A DNA stretch of 64,000 nucleotides, taken from NCBI GenBank assembly GCA_039602395.1, contig JBCNJP010000023.1:84513324-84577323 (forward strand), read 5' to 3'. The DNA comes from Deinandra increscens subsp. villosa. Taxonomy: Eukaryota > Streptophyta > Magnoliopsida > Asterales > Asteraceae. The position numbers were made by a program, and so were the translations under genes. Shown here in pieces: positions 1 to 10,952 of this stretch (positions are counted from its first letter, which is position 1; each line of letters opens with the position of its first letter). The notes under the pieces are model-generated. The model was given only the letters and a program-made list of their open reading frames with translations. It was not told the DNA's origin and did no database searches.

Positions 1-529
1 CGGAGACTTTGTGAGCTCGTCTTTGTAGAACAAATATAAACACCAAGAAGAGCACAATGGACCGGATCTTCAACAATTGTGTTTGAGATGTGATGATGAT
101 GATGAGGATAAAATAAAAGTAGTGATGAACAAGATAATTTAGAGATAATCATAGATGAGGTTGAATGATTACAAGTTTACCTACACCACTCATGCTAGGT
201 TCATGAACAAGTGTTCATGAACCAGACACAACTTCAAAGATACATGACTAACTCTCTCATAGCTATCACTCGTCAACTCTTTCACATGAGAAAGACTTAC
301 TATATATACTAACCAACTAAGACTAAGGGCAATCTAGTAAATAACACAACTAGTCTAGTGACATAAATAATACAACAATAAATAATAAAGTCACTAATGC
401 CAAGTCTTCGGTTAGTGAGAGTCTCGAGTCATAAACTTCACCGTGTTGTGCGAACGGTCAAACGGTAAGTGTTACGTTGAGTTTCATCTAACCAAATCTC
501 GAGCTCGTCGAACTAGGAAATTCCCAACA
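1..529 (-). mobile_element. LTR of an unidentified retroelement (K), cut by the window edge
   Basis: On the minus strand this stretch starts TGTTGGGAATTTCC at 529 and runs left to the window edge. It contains a TATA-like run near 300-310, as expected of an LTR promoter. Position 529 is exactly where similarity between the left and right LTRs of Copia element D breaks off, so I infer that K inserted into the left LTR of D. The other end, its 5-bp duplication (expected to be ACTTG) and any coding part lie outside the window. No ORF of interest is visible. Confidence 0.5.
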
Positions 530-742
530 ACTTGAAATCTTTATTGATAATTGTTGTGATTAGGGTTTAAAAGAGATCCTTATTTATAGAGTGACTATAA
601 CTTGATGCCCAAGTATTCTAAACCAACAAGACTTCCTATTAGACACAAATTAGGTTTAAAAAAACTAACTCAAAAAAATAACCCTTCAACTTTGCAACTA
701 TGACAAACTTAGTCCCCCATAATTACAAGGTTACGTCCTTCA
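530..742 (-). repeat. 3' LTR of Copia D, truncated
   Basis: Nearly identical to 23085-23297, the other LTR of D. It keeps the minus-strand TATA region (plus-strand TTTATAGAG) and the CAATAAAG-type polyadenylation region, but its outer part is missing, replaced by element K. On the internal side it is followed at about 743-755 by a minus-strand purine tract (AGGAGGGTGAT) that fits a polypurine tract, which fixes the LTR boundary at the CA of 741-742. Confidence 0.75.
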
Positions 743-830
743 ATCACCCTCCTAAGCTTGTAATTCCAATGAGGTTTCTCATCTCGCCAAACTTTATTCG
801 AGGCAACGCCTTAGTTAAAATATCGGCTCT

Positions 831-1805
831 TTAAAGATCCCCGCTCACATGTTTCATCTTAATTTGGTCCCGCTCTATGCATTCCCTTATAAAGTGAAAA
901 CGAGTGTGTATGTGTTTGCTTTTTCCATGAAAAACCGGGTTTTTCATTAGGGCGATTGCTGACGAGTTATCCACCTTCAAAGTCACAGTTTGTTCCTCCT
1001 TCCCGGTTAACTCCGATAGTAAACTCTGAAGCCACAATGCTTGGTAAGCGGCCGATGTAGCCGCCATGAATTCGGCCTCACACGACGATAATGCAACCGT
1101 GTCTTTTTTATGAGAATTCCAAGTTACCGGTGCACTATCATAGTAAAAAACTATTCCCGTTGTACTTCGTCCGTCATCGATATCCACCAAATGACTATTA
1201 TCGCTATAACCGTGCAAAATATCATCTCCCCCTGGATATGTTATTCCCCAGTCAATACTACCTTTTAAATACCGTAATATTTGCTTCACGGCTTGTGTAT
1301 GACTCACGGTTGGTCGTTGCATGTACCGACTCACGTAGCCGACAGAAAAGCTAAGATCCGGTCTCGTATGTGTGAGATACCTTAGGCTACCAACAATCTT
1401 TCGGTATTCGGTCGGATCAGTCTCGGTACCTTGATCAATTTTTGACAATTTCAAGCCTTGATCCATTGGAAATTGATTGGGATTGCACTCCCAAAATCCA
1501 AACTACTTTAGTACCTTTGTAGCATACGCCTTCTGCTTGATGGAGATACCATGTCTATTTTGAACAACTTCAATACCTAAGTAGTAATGTAGGAGACCGA
1601 GATCACTCATATCGAACCGAGCCTCCATTTGACGCTTGAACGTGATAATATCTTGAACTTCATCTCCAGTAACTATCAAATCGTCCACATACGTACCGAC
1701 ACGTAGAAATCAATTATGCATAACTTTGCGATAGATAGCATGTTCTTGCTTGCACTTTGTGAATACTAATTCCTTCATGGCCGAGTCTAATCTCGCGTTT
1801 CACGC
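831..1805 (-). pseudogene. Copia D: C-terminal RT and RNase H
   Basis: Reads on the minus strand from the RT palm into RNase H. Around 1690 the RT motif YVDD is followed by LIVTGDE. RNase H (831-1466) shows the conserved acidic residues in GYSDN, SSCEAEFMA and KVDNSSA, and ends shortly after KHIHTRFHFIRE, as Copia polyproteins do. Frame breaks occur near 1500 and 1715. The upstream half of this RT is 16.6 kb away at 18453-18779; the two parts meet at a PRAW-type RT motif where the insertion duplicated CACGC. At the rejoined site the expected Trp codon reads TGA, so the RT also carries a nonsense change. Confidence 0.88.
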
Positions 1806-2293
1806 TGTCACACCCTGAACTTTCGGGAACGGAGGCGTGTGACATCATGAAATCATAGTCGTGGATACATAGAACAATTTGCAAATATAATAAGGATAAC
1901 AATACGTCATTTAGATTGCAGCGGAAAATATGGTGATAATGACATTGTTTTACAAATCGTACTAATAGAAATATGTCTTTGAAAGGAAATACTTAAAGCA
2001 CTTGAAATGTTTAATGAAAGATAAAGGGGCTATGATTCCATCGTGAGCAAGAGGTCCGATAGTGTTTAGAATACCCGTTTGCACCGCGTTCGTCATCTAG
2101 TTACCTGAGAAATCATGAGCTTAAAAGGGTCAACATAAAGTTGGTGAGTTCACGGGTTTAAGACTCTACAAACAGTTTTGTAAAAGATTTAAGGCATACA
2201 AGATAAATAATCTGGTCACCGTGTTGTAATGATTAACAATGAACTTTGAATTTGAAACTAACAGATTTACCCACTCATAGCATCTTCCCTAAA

Positions 2294-4883
2294 TGTCACA
2301 CCCCCAAATAACCACTAACGGAGTTTATACCGTTAAGGGGTGCGAGCAAACCAGGACCACAACCATTAATTACAAATACTAAACGAATCAGAGTAAAGTC
2401 CAAATGTTCATAATAAAAACAGTTCAAAAGTACGCAACGGAATAAAAACACAAGTATCTTAGCACTAACCACGTGCTTTAATTACAGAACATAAATAGTT
2501 GTTTAATTCCCAAATTAAGTTTAAAATAAAGTTAAGTAACTTCAAGCGCCATGCCAACCTCCAGTGGATACTCCTCAACGATCTGCAAAAGTGAAAACCA
2601 CACAAGTGTCAACCTAACGGTTGGTGAGTTCACGGTGGGCATGTCATGCATTGGCCCGGTCTCATAAGCGTATGTATCAACATATAATAAGTATTAATTT
2701 TGCAAACATTGCCAAGTTTTGAATTATCGAATATGCACTAGTTAAGTAAAAGTTAAAGCGGTTAACCGATATCGCGGGTAGCTAATCCGGTTTCCATGCA
2801 CTAAGGAAGTTCGTACCAAAGCTGACGTAACAGAGTTCGGCATTTGCCGATGGTTTGTGCCTCCAGTTGTGTTCCTCATGGGACCCACAACTAAAATAGG
2901 CTGATATTGCACTCCGTTCGGCCTCCAACCGGTTGGCTACACATTTGTGTACCGCGGAGCAGGGTTGTCTACCCTCAGTAGATCTACCCAACATCCCCTC
3001 GCTTCACGAATTAATGGTACTACATTGTTGAGGACTTTTAAGTTTTAAGGCATCCTTAGAAATCATGTGATATCATTTGGTTTGGACTTTAACCTACACT
3101 AGTCATATTAAAATCGTTTGTTCTGGATTTCCTTTGAAATCCTAAAAGAGTTTAAGTATCAAAATGGTTGTTCCGGATCTCATTTGAAATCCCAAGGGTG
3201 GACAGTTGCAAGTGTTTCCCATAGAACACTCCAACTTCCATAACATATATCCCATTCGGCGATACCTCAAAATGTCAGCGTTATTTTCCGTTTGATAAAT
3301 TCGTTGTGACCCAAACGGGCTCACAAATTAAAGGGTTTGTGAAACTCACCTTAGGTTGCTCAGCTACACTTGCTGATTAATCCAAGTATTGCTTAACGAA
3401 GACCTATGAACACGTTTAGGTCTTAAGTATTAGTTTTGTGTCTAATCTTTAACTTAACATCACTATGGCCCATAACATAGCACGTTGGAACTACGACTCG
3501 ACACACCGACACATGACACCGATGGTTGATCATAAACAAGGGTTTACATAACACAGAAATCAAGCATTTTTCATCATAGCATAATTATGTAAGTCATGGC
3601 ATAACATTCAAACAAGTTGCACAAGTCTGGGTTTAGGTCTGGTCACAGTTTCGCCAGCAGTTTCGCTGCAGTTTCGCTGTGCAGTTTCGCTGCACAGTTT
3701 CGCTGTGTACACGGGCAGCACTTTCGCTAGGCAATACCCGGTGACACAATTTCGCTAGCTAGTTTCGCCCGAAACTGTTGGCATAGTTTCGCTGGCTTAG
3801 CTTCGCTCGAAACTGGTTGAACTTTCGTTCAGGGACAAGGTCTATGGTTGTTTCGCTAGGCAGTTTCGTTCACTGGCGACACTACAATTTCGCTGTATAG
3901 TGTCGCCAGAAGGAGATATACATAATTTCGCTACATAATTTCGCCTAATGAAGGCACAGTTTCGCTAGTCGCTAAAAACCCGTAAATTTGACTAAAAATC
4001 TTTCTAACAGCTTCCATACTTCATGTAAATCATTATCTAGCATACATAATCATTTACCAACATCACAGGAGCATTTTTAACATCTTAAACATAGGTTTCC
4101 ATCATCAAATCTTCAAGAACACATTTTACACAAAATAACCTAATCTAGCATGAATCATCATTATGGATCAGTTTTACACGTTAAGTTGCAGTTTTTATGA
4201 TAGATCTAGCATTCGTAAGCATCATTACAGAAGATCAAGTGATTACATGAAGATTTAGACATGCATTTTAAGAATACACATAAGAAAAGCAAGAAGAATG
4301 GTCATGGGACTCACGGTTGGTCTTGGATCGATGGATGATCTTCACCAATCAGAGATGATGGCTGGTCTTGGTGTATCTTGGGGCTGGTCCAGAAATCGTG
4401 AGAGGGAGAGTGAGAGTAGGAGAGTGTGTGTGTGGTGATGGAGCATGTAAATGGGATTAGGGTTTATGATTTCCTTTAAATACTAAAGGCTTGTGGGCTT
4501 ATCATTGGGATTTGGGCCCCCAATGATTAGGCCATTATTAGCCCATAATTAGTCCATCATTAATACAAATGCACACATTCTAATTACTAGATTACTCATA
4601 TAATTTCTCGATTAATGTTAAATACATAATTAAGCAATTTGTCATATAACTCAACAACCAAACAAATAGTCATGCTTTTTAATAATAATCATGTATTTAA
4701 ATCATGTTGCACATAATAACAATAGATAAGTGAACACATAACACATATGGACGGGGTCGGTGATCAACCAAAGGTCGTGGACGTATTCGGCCTAGTTAAG
4801 CATTAGTTACTAAGTTAACACTTATAACGTAACTAATGGAAATTGTCTAACGGAAGTGAACCTTGAAATTCTCGGATGTCACA
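2294..4883 (-). repeat. 3' LTR of Gypsy B (2.59 kb)
   Basis: Bounded by TG at 2294 and CA at 4883. Its right part (4126-4883) is repeated at 7623-8313. A minus-strand TATA-like TATTTAAAGG near 4475-4485 is followed by CT-rich leader sequence with many CTCTC/CACAC runs (4385-4440), consistent with a transcription start there. Its left half contains the TTTCGCT motif cluster listed separately. No coding content. Confidence 0.85.
3648..3975. repeat. TTTCGCT motif cluster inside the Gypsy B LTR
   Basis: About 15 copies of TTTCGCT/TTTCGCC (reverse AGCGAAA) in roughly 330 bp, some in tight tandem (3650-3710, spaced 11-16 bp) and others 20-40 bp apart, several preceded by CAG and followed by GCA or TAG. 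A few variants read TTTCGTT. This part of the LTR is missing from the deleted 5' LTR copy. It is a dispersed motif array, not a simple satellite with one period. Confidence 0.85.
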
Positions 4884-5043
4884 TCATCCCCTTGTAAATG
4901 GAATTTTCGTCCCGAAAATTATTCTTGCGTTGTAGCGTTTGCAGCCTCAGCTGTCGTCGTTGCTATCGTTGCTGGGGAAAAGAAAGCAAAAGTTGTAGGG
5001 TTGCCACATCCTCCTCCTGTTAAAGGAATTTTGGTCCCCAAAA

Positions 5044-7622
5044 TTAAATCATACCTTGAGTTTCTGTGGACGTCTGCTCGAACAAGTGAGGATACTTTTT
5101 CTTCATTTGATCCTCTCGTTCCCAAGTATATTCAGGTCCACGCTTTGAGTTCCATCGAACTTTGACGATCGGGATCTTGCTACGTTTGAGGGCCTTCTCC
5201 TCGCGTCCCATGATTTCTACTGGTTGCTCGATAAATCTCAAATGTTCGTCAATTTCCAATTCCTCCAAAGGAATTATTTCGGTGTCTTCATCCAGACATT
5301 TCTTTAGATTAGAAATGTGAAACACGTTGTGAACTCCATCGAGTTCTGCAGGGAGTTGTAATCGATAGGCCACCTGGCCTACTTCCCCAATGATTTCAAA
5401 TGGACCGATATAGCGAGGATTCAGCTTTCCACGCTTTCCGAAGCGTATCACTCCTTTCCGGGAGATACCTTCAATAGTACCTTGTCGCCTACCTCGAACT
5501 TCAAAGGTTTACGGCGTTTGTCGGCATAGCTCTTTTGTCTATCACGTGCTGCGGCTATCCGTTTTCTGATTTGGATAATGCGTTCAGTTGTATCATGAAT
5601 GAGTTCTGGTCCGGTGAGTCCCTTCTCACCCGTTTCGGCCCAACACATGGGCGATCTACATTTTCTGCCATATAGTGCTTCAAAAGGTGCTGCACCGATG
5701 CTTGAATGATAACTGTTGTTGTAGGAGAACTCCACCAACGGAAGGTGAGCCTCCCAGTCTTTACCGAAATCGAGAACGCAAGCTCGGAGCATGTCTTCCA
5801 AAGTCTGAATAGTTCGTTCCGTCTGACCATCGGTCTGCGGGTGATAAGCTGTACTCATATCCAGTCTGGTTCCCAGTGCTTCTTGCAAAGATTGCCACAG
5901 TCGGGAAGTAAATCGAGGATCTCGGTCAGATATAATGGTCTTAGGCACTCCATGACGTGCCACAATTCGGTCAATGTACAACTTTGTTAACTTATCCATG
6001 TTGTCAGCTTCCCGCATTGGAATAAAGTGTGCGGATTTGGTTAGTCGATCAATGATAACCCAAATCGCATCCGGTCGATTCGATCGATGTGGTAGTCCTG
6101 TTACGAAGTCCATGGAGATATCCTCCCATTTCCATTCTGGGATCTTTGGTTGCTGCAGTAATCCAGAAGGCTTTTGGTACTCGATCTTAACTCTTGAGCA
6201 TGTTAAACACTTAGCCACATATCGCGCAATGTCGGCTTTCATATTCGGCCACCAATACAAGCTCTTCAAATCCTGGTACATTTTGTCCGATCCAGGGTGC
6301 ACCGAATACCTTGATTTGTGAGCCTCGTCCATCACGAGCTCACGGAGATTTCCAAGTAACGGAACCCAAATTCTGTCACTGTAATATCGGAGTCCATCGG
6401 ACTTAATTTCAGATTTACCATCTACCCCTCGCAGTGCTTCAGCTGCGAAGTTTTCTTCTTTTAGAGCTTCTTGTTGGGCATCGCGGATCCGATCCGGCAA
6501 TCCCGTGTGAATGGTAAGTTGCAGCGCTCGTACTCGTCGAGGCTTTTCGTATTCTTTTCGACTTAAGGCATCAGCCACAACATTGGCTTTTCCCGGGTGA
6601 TACTTAATTGCTAAGTCATAATCATTTAGTAACTCGACCCACCGTCGTTGTCGCATGTTGAGATCCTTCTGATCAAAGATGTGTTGTAAGCTTTTGTGGT
6701 CGGTAAATATTGTGCACTTTGTTCCGTAGAGGTAATGTCTCCAAATCTTGAGTGCATGAACAACGGCTCCTAATTCCAAATCATGCGTTGTATAATTCTT
6801 CTTAGTGTCCTTCAGTTGCCTGGACCCATAGGCAATCACTTTGTCACGTTGCATCAACACGCAACCGATTCCTTGGATGGATGCATCACAGTAAACTACA
6901 AAGTCGTCAACCCCATCGGGTAACGCGAGAATCGGAGCCGAACATAACATATCTTTAAGAGTTTGAAACGCGTGTTCTTCTTTTTCACCCCATCTATATT
7001 GCACTCCTTTGTGCGTTAAAGCTGTTAAGGGTTGAGCCAATTGTGAGAAACCCTTGATGAATCTTCGGTAATACCCGGCAAGTCCCAAAAATTGTCGGAT
7101 CTCAGTCGGCGCTCTTGGTGTAGACCAATTATTAATAGCTTCCACTTTAGCTGGGTCAACATGAATTCCATCCTGATTAACAATGTGTCCAAGAAACTGG
7201 ACTTCGCGAATCCAGAAGTCGCACTTTGAAAACTTGGCGTAAAGCTGTTCCTTGCGGAGTAATTCCAAGATAAGTCGTAGATGATTCTCGTGTTCTTCCT
7301 TTGTCTTGGAGTAGATCAAAATATCATCAATGAAAACTATCACAAACTAGTCGAGGTACGACTTGCACACTCGATTCATCAGATCCATAAATTCAGCAGG
7401 CGCATTAGTTAGCCCAAACGGCATAACTAAGAATTCGTAATGACCATACCGAGTTCTGAAGGCAGTCTTCGGGACATCCTCATCACGAACACGAAGTTGG
7501 TGATATCCAGACCGTAGATCAATCTTTGAAAAGTAGCTTGAACCCTGTAGCTGGTCGAAGAGATCGTCAATTCGAGGAAGTGGATATCGATTCTTGATCG
7601 TAACCTTGTTAAGCTCTCGGTT
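5044..7622 (-). pseudogene. Gypsy B pol: RT, RNase H, integrase, chromodomain
   Basis: Minus-strand Ty3/Gypsy order. RT starts at the deletion edge (motif RELNKVTIKNRYPLPR) and includes FIDDILIYSK. RNase H shows YCDAS, TDHKSL and VADALSR. Integrase has an HHCC zinc domain (HKSRYSVHPG ... CLTCSR) and a D-D-E core (MDFVTGL, ISDRDPRF, QTERTIQTLEDM). The C-terminal piece (5044-5451) has the GPFEIIG-type module and a chromodomain ending in TWEREDQMKKKYPHLFE. Lesions: a TAG just before FVIVFIDD (7347-7349), where Lys is usual; a frame change near 5450 (SPGKE against GVIRFGKRGKL); and absence of gag and protease. Catalytic residues in the surviving parts look intact, so loss is fairly recent. Confidence 0.9.
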
Positions 7623-8313
7623 TTACACAAAATAACCTAATCTAGCATGAATCATCATTATGGATCAGTTTTACACGTAAAGTTGCAGTTTTTATGATAG
7701 ATCTAGCATTCCTAAGCATCATTACAGAAGATCAAGTGATTACATGAAGATTTAGACATGCTTTTTAAGAATACACATAAGAAAAGCAAGAAGAATGGTC
7801 ATGGGACTCACGGTTGGTCTTGGATCGATGGATGATCTTCACCAATCAGAGATGATGGCTGGTCTTGGTGTATCTTGGGGCTGGTCCAGAAATCGTGAGA
7901 GGGAGAGTGAGAGTAGGAGAGTGTGTGTGTGGTGATGGAGCATGTAAATGGGATTAGGGTTCGGTGATCAACCAAAGGTCGTGGACAATTAAGCAATTTG
8001 TCATATAATTCAACTACTAGATTACTCATATAATTTCTCGATTAATGTTAAATACACAATTAAGCAATTTGTCATATAATTCAACAACCAAACAAATAGT
8101 TATGCTTTTTAATAATAATCATGTATTTAAATCATGTTGCACATAATAACAATAGATAAGTGAACACATAACACATATGGACGGGTTCGGTGATCAACCA
8201 AAGGTCGTGGACGTATTCGGCCTAGTTAAGCATTAGTTACTAAGTTAACACTTATAACGTAACTAACGGAAATTGTCTAACGGAAGTGAACCTTGAAATT
8301 CTCGGATGTCACA
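7623..8313 (-). repeat. 5' LTR remnant of Gypsy B with filler patch
   Basis: Matches 4126-4883 closely up to about 7961 and again from about 8014. In between (7962-8013) the LTR segment seen at about 4471-4588 is replaced by about 52 bp built from two pieces found again further along the same LTR: one ending in AAAGGTCGTGGAC (also at 8187-8212) and one starting CAATTAAGCAATTTG (also near 8058-8087). The right end is ...GGATGTCACA at 8313, followed by the TSD CTAAA. Confidence 0.8.
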
Positions 8314-8318
8314 CTAAA

Positions 8319-9008
8319 GATATTGAAATGGAACAATAATAACTGGCGTGTACTACTCGACAAATGCACACGTCGGGATTGGAGCTACCAATCAAGTAGG
8401 GTTGTTAACCCAAATAGATCTATTCACTAGTTACCGTTTCAAACAAAACTAATCAAATTCACTTAATAGTGGGATTTGTGACAATTCGTTATGTAACGAA
8501 ATGTACTCATTTGTAGGGTAAGTAAAAAGCATTTAATCATACGGCAAGTTACAGTTTGACCGATATATCAAGTATAAAACAGTTTTGTTTCACGATTTCT
8601 CCCCCAAAGTATTAAAATAATATAAAGGAAAGGGGCCGTGAGACTCACCTCAAGCAAGGTGAAATGATAATGCAAGTGATATGGAAAGTCCGGACGAAAG
8701 CACGTAACGTCCTAATAAGTATAAATAAACAAGTTGCATGTATAAGGTCTTTGATCATTGAGTAACGTTTCCGTCACCCAACGACACCGGTCAAGTCTTG
8801 ATAATAATGTCCCGTTTGTATATTTAGGAAAAGTCTGTCCGGTTAATATTTATTGTTCAAATAAATATATAAAGTCAAGTTTATATTTACGTCCAAAAAA
8901 TATAAAGGGAATTAAATAAAACAATTTAAATCGAGAATATATAATTAAATCAAGTCCTAAACATTGAGGAAAAATAATAAAGTCTTTTATTATTTTTAAG
9001 GACTTAGG

Positions 9009-9063
<55 letters not shown>

Positions 9064-9858
9064 TTTGGTTGGTTATAAACTTTATAGGGTTTATAAAAAG
9101 GACGATAATTATTTGTCTAAATAATTATATAAGTGTTGGTAGAATACTATCATTTAGGCAAAATAATAAAGTTGATAGTTTATAAATTAAATACAAGTCT
9201 TGATATCAATCAAATAATTTATAAAAGAATTTTATAAATACACAAGTCATTAGATGGTTAAGTTAGTCACCTTTTAACAAATTAAAAGTGTATGGATGTT
9301 TTGGAAAAATAATTATATGTGCAAATAAAATTATTAGCTTGTCGAAAACGTTTAACGTCGTTTGTTTAAATTAATAAAAATTTGATGATGTTTAATATTC
9401 GTCAATAATAACTTATCAAGTTAGAACGATTTACTTGGAAAGGTTCCATAAATGTTTTAAGACGAAATATTTATGTATAATTTTTAGGAATCGTAGTCAC
9501 CGATTTAAGTTCGTAAAATAGATTTTAACGCATTTGGACTTTATACAAGTTCAAGATTTTGTTAATATTATTCCCTAAAGTCGTTTATAAGTTTAGAAAG
9601 ATTTTCTTGGTCGGTTTTAAATAACGTTACCAAAACTACGTTTTCTCGTCGCGTAGTTAACCGTTTTGATCCCGGTTTTCTCCCTAAGCGACGTTTCAAC
9701 GTTTAGATCACTTTAGTTCATTTGAAACTTGAAAATATTTTGTAAAATGTCGACGGGATCAGATCTGATCCGTGGACTCATTTCCATGATTTTATGTCTT
9801 AAAACATGTTATAACTTATAAAAATCATCTAGTTTATAACTAGTCTTTTTAGGGAAAG
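8319..9858. other. Non-coding middle of insertion A
   Basis: AT-rich DNA between nested elements B and C, continuing A. No ORF, tRNA or splice structure that I can support. It holds an (AT)n run at about 9010-9060. Near 9650-9770 a CG-containing stretch (GTCGCGTAG, GCGACGTTTC) breaks the AT-rich background. Confidence 0.6.
9010..9061. repeat. (AT)n microsatellite
   Basis: Uninterrupted AT dinucleotide run of about 50 bp. Confidence 0.95.
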
Positions 9859-10208
9859 TGTTGATACCTGATATGTGCGTCGTGTGAAGTATCAAACAAT
9901 GTACAAGGTCAAGTCAAATTAGGTCTGGCTGAACTAGGTCCGAACCTGAAGTTCGGACTGGCCGAACCTGAGGTTCGGCCGAAGCTCGGCCAGCTGGGTA
10001 TAAATATGTGTTTGGTCTTTGTAATTGTTAGTTCTGAGGGTGCGAGATTACTGCTAAGTGTGTGTTTCTGAGAGTGTTCTTTGTGTCTGTATTCTGAGTG
10101 TTTCACTGATTGTATTTGTTCATTTTGATCAATAAAACAATCGGTTAATTACGTTTCGATGTTCGAATAGCTAGATCGAGTAGACGATCCGATGCTCACG
10201 CATTTTCA
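9859..10208 (+). repeat. 5' LTR of element C with promoter
   Basis: TG...CA LTR. TATA box TATAAATA at 9999-10006 and polyadenylation signal AATAAAA at 10131-10137. The upstream part contains repeated GGTTCGG/AGTTCGG motifs (9950-9990). Nearly identical to 15828-16177, which suggests that the insertion is not old. Confidence 0.9.
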
Positions 10209-10210
10209 AG

Positions 10211-10222
10211 TGGTATCAGAGC
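10211..10222 (+). promoter_or_regulatory. Primer-binding site, initiator Met-tRNA type
   Basis: TGGTATCAGAGC two bases after the LTR end, the standard plant Copia PBS complementary to the 3' end of initiator tRNA-Met. The same 12-mer recurs at 10875-10886. Confidence 0.92.
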
Positions 10223-10630
10223 TTTCTGGTTCACTCTACTGATATGTGGTTGCTATTTTTGGACTTTTGGAGCGTTTTTAGTGATTTTCGTGTTTGTTTT
10301 CGTGTTGTTCATAAATTCTATCGTGTGTTTGGTGTCAAATCTGCTTCTAAACCATTTTCTATCGGTTTTTCTGAGTCACAATATCAAGTTTCGTCAAAAT
10401 CAGTCCATTTTCGAGCGTTTTAGAAAAATGAAGTCGAGGTTCGGAGGTACCTGGTCAGGTTCGGAGTAACTGCTCCGAACTTCGAGTTCAGTCGACGTTC
10501 GGTGAGTGTTCGGAGTTGTCTCGGTCAAGGTTCGGAGTGATTCAAGGTTCGGAGCTAGATCAGAGTCTTTTAGGAGTTCGGACTGTTGATTTTGATTCGG
10601 AGCAAGTTCGAACGAAGTTCGGACTTTGAT
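10223..10630 (+). repeat. GTTCGGA motif-rich leader of element C
   Basis: Untranslated leader between the PBS and the duplicated LTR piece. From about 10436 to 10640 it contains about ten copies of GTTCGGA or close variants (GTTCGG, ATTCGGAG, TTCGAAC), spaced irregularly by 12-40 bp. The same motif occurs in the LTR (9950-9990) and after the second PBS (10888-10925). No convincing ORF. Confidence 0.8.
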
Positions 10631-10886
10631 CTGAGGTTCGGCCGAAGCTCGGCCAGCTGGGTATAAATATGTGTTTGGTCTTTGTAATTGTTAGTTCTGA
10701 GGGTGCGAGATTACTGCTAAGTGTGTGTTTCTAAGAGTGTTCTTTGTGTCTGTATTTAAGAGTGTTTCACTGATTGTATTTCTTCATTTTGATCAATAAA
10801 ACAATCGGTTAATTACGTTTCGATGTTCGAATAGCTAGATCGAGTAGACGATCCGATGCTCACGCATTTTCAAGTGGTATCAGAGC
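10631..10886 (+). repeat. Second, partial LTR plus PBS in the leader of element C
   Basis: 10631-10872 repeats the 3' two thirds of the LTR (9968-10208), including TATA box, polyadenylation signal and the ACGCATTTTCA end, followed again by TGGTATCAGAGC (10875-10886). The 5' U3 part is absent. The element therefore has LTR-PBS-leader-partial LTR-PBS-gag, which could arise by template switching in reverse transcription or unequal exchange. The second TATA box would drive a transcript starting closer to gag. Confidence 0.9.
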
Positions 10887-10952
10887 AAGTTCGGAGGTCA
10901 GGCTTAGGATTGGAGCAAGTTCGGCCGACGATTTTTAATTTTTTTTCAAACG

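Larger units (their letters stand above)
2294..8313 (-). mobile_element. Ty3/Gypsy chromodomain element B with internal deletion
   Basis: Starts TGTCACACCCCC and ends GGATGTCACA, with the direct repeat CTAAA at 2289-2293 and 8314-8318 as target-site duplication. Contains a full-length 3' LTR (2294-4883), a minus-strand polypurine tract just after 4883 (AAGGGGATGA), pol (5044-7622) and a remnant of the 5' LTR (7623-8313). Gag, protease, the PBS and about 1.8 kb of the 5' LTR are deleted; the junction at 7622/7623 joins RT directly to mid-LTR sequence. Chromodomain and domain order place it with plant chromoviruses of Tekay/Del type. Confidence 0.88.
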
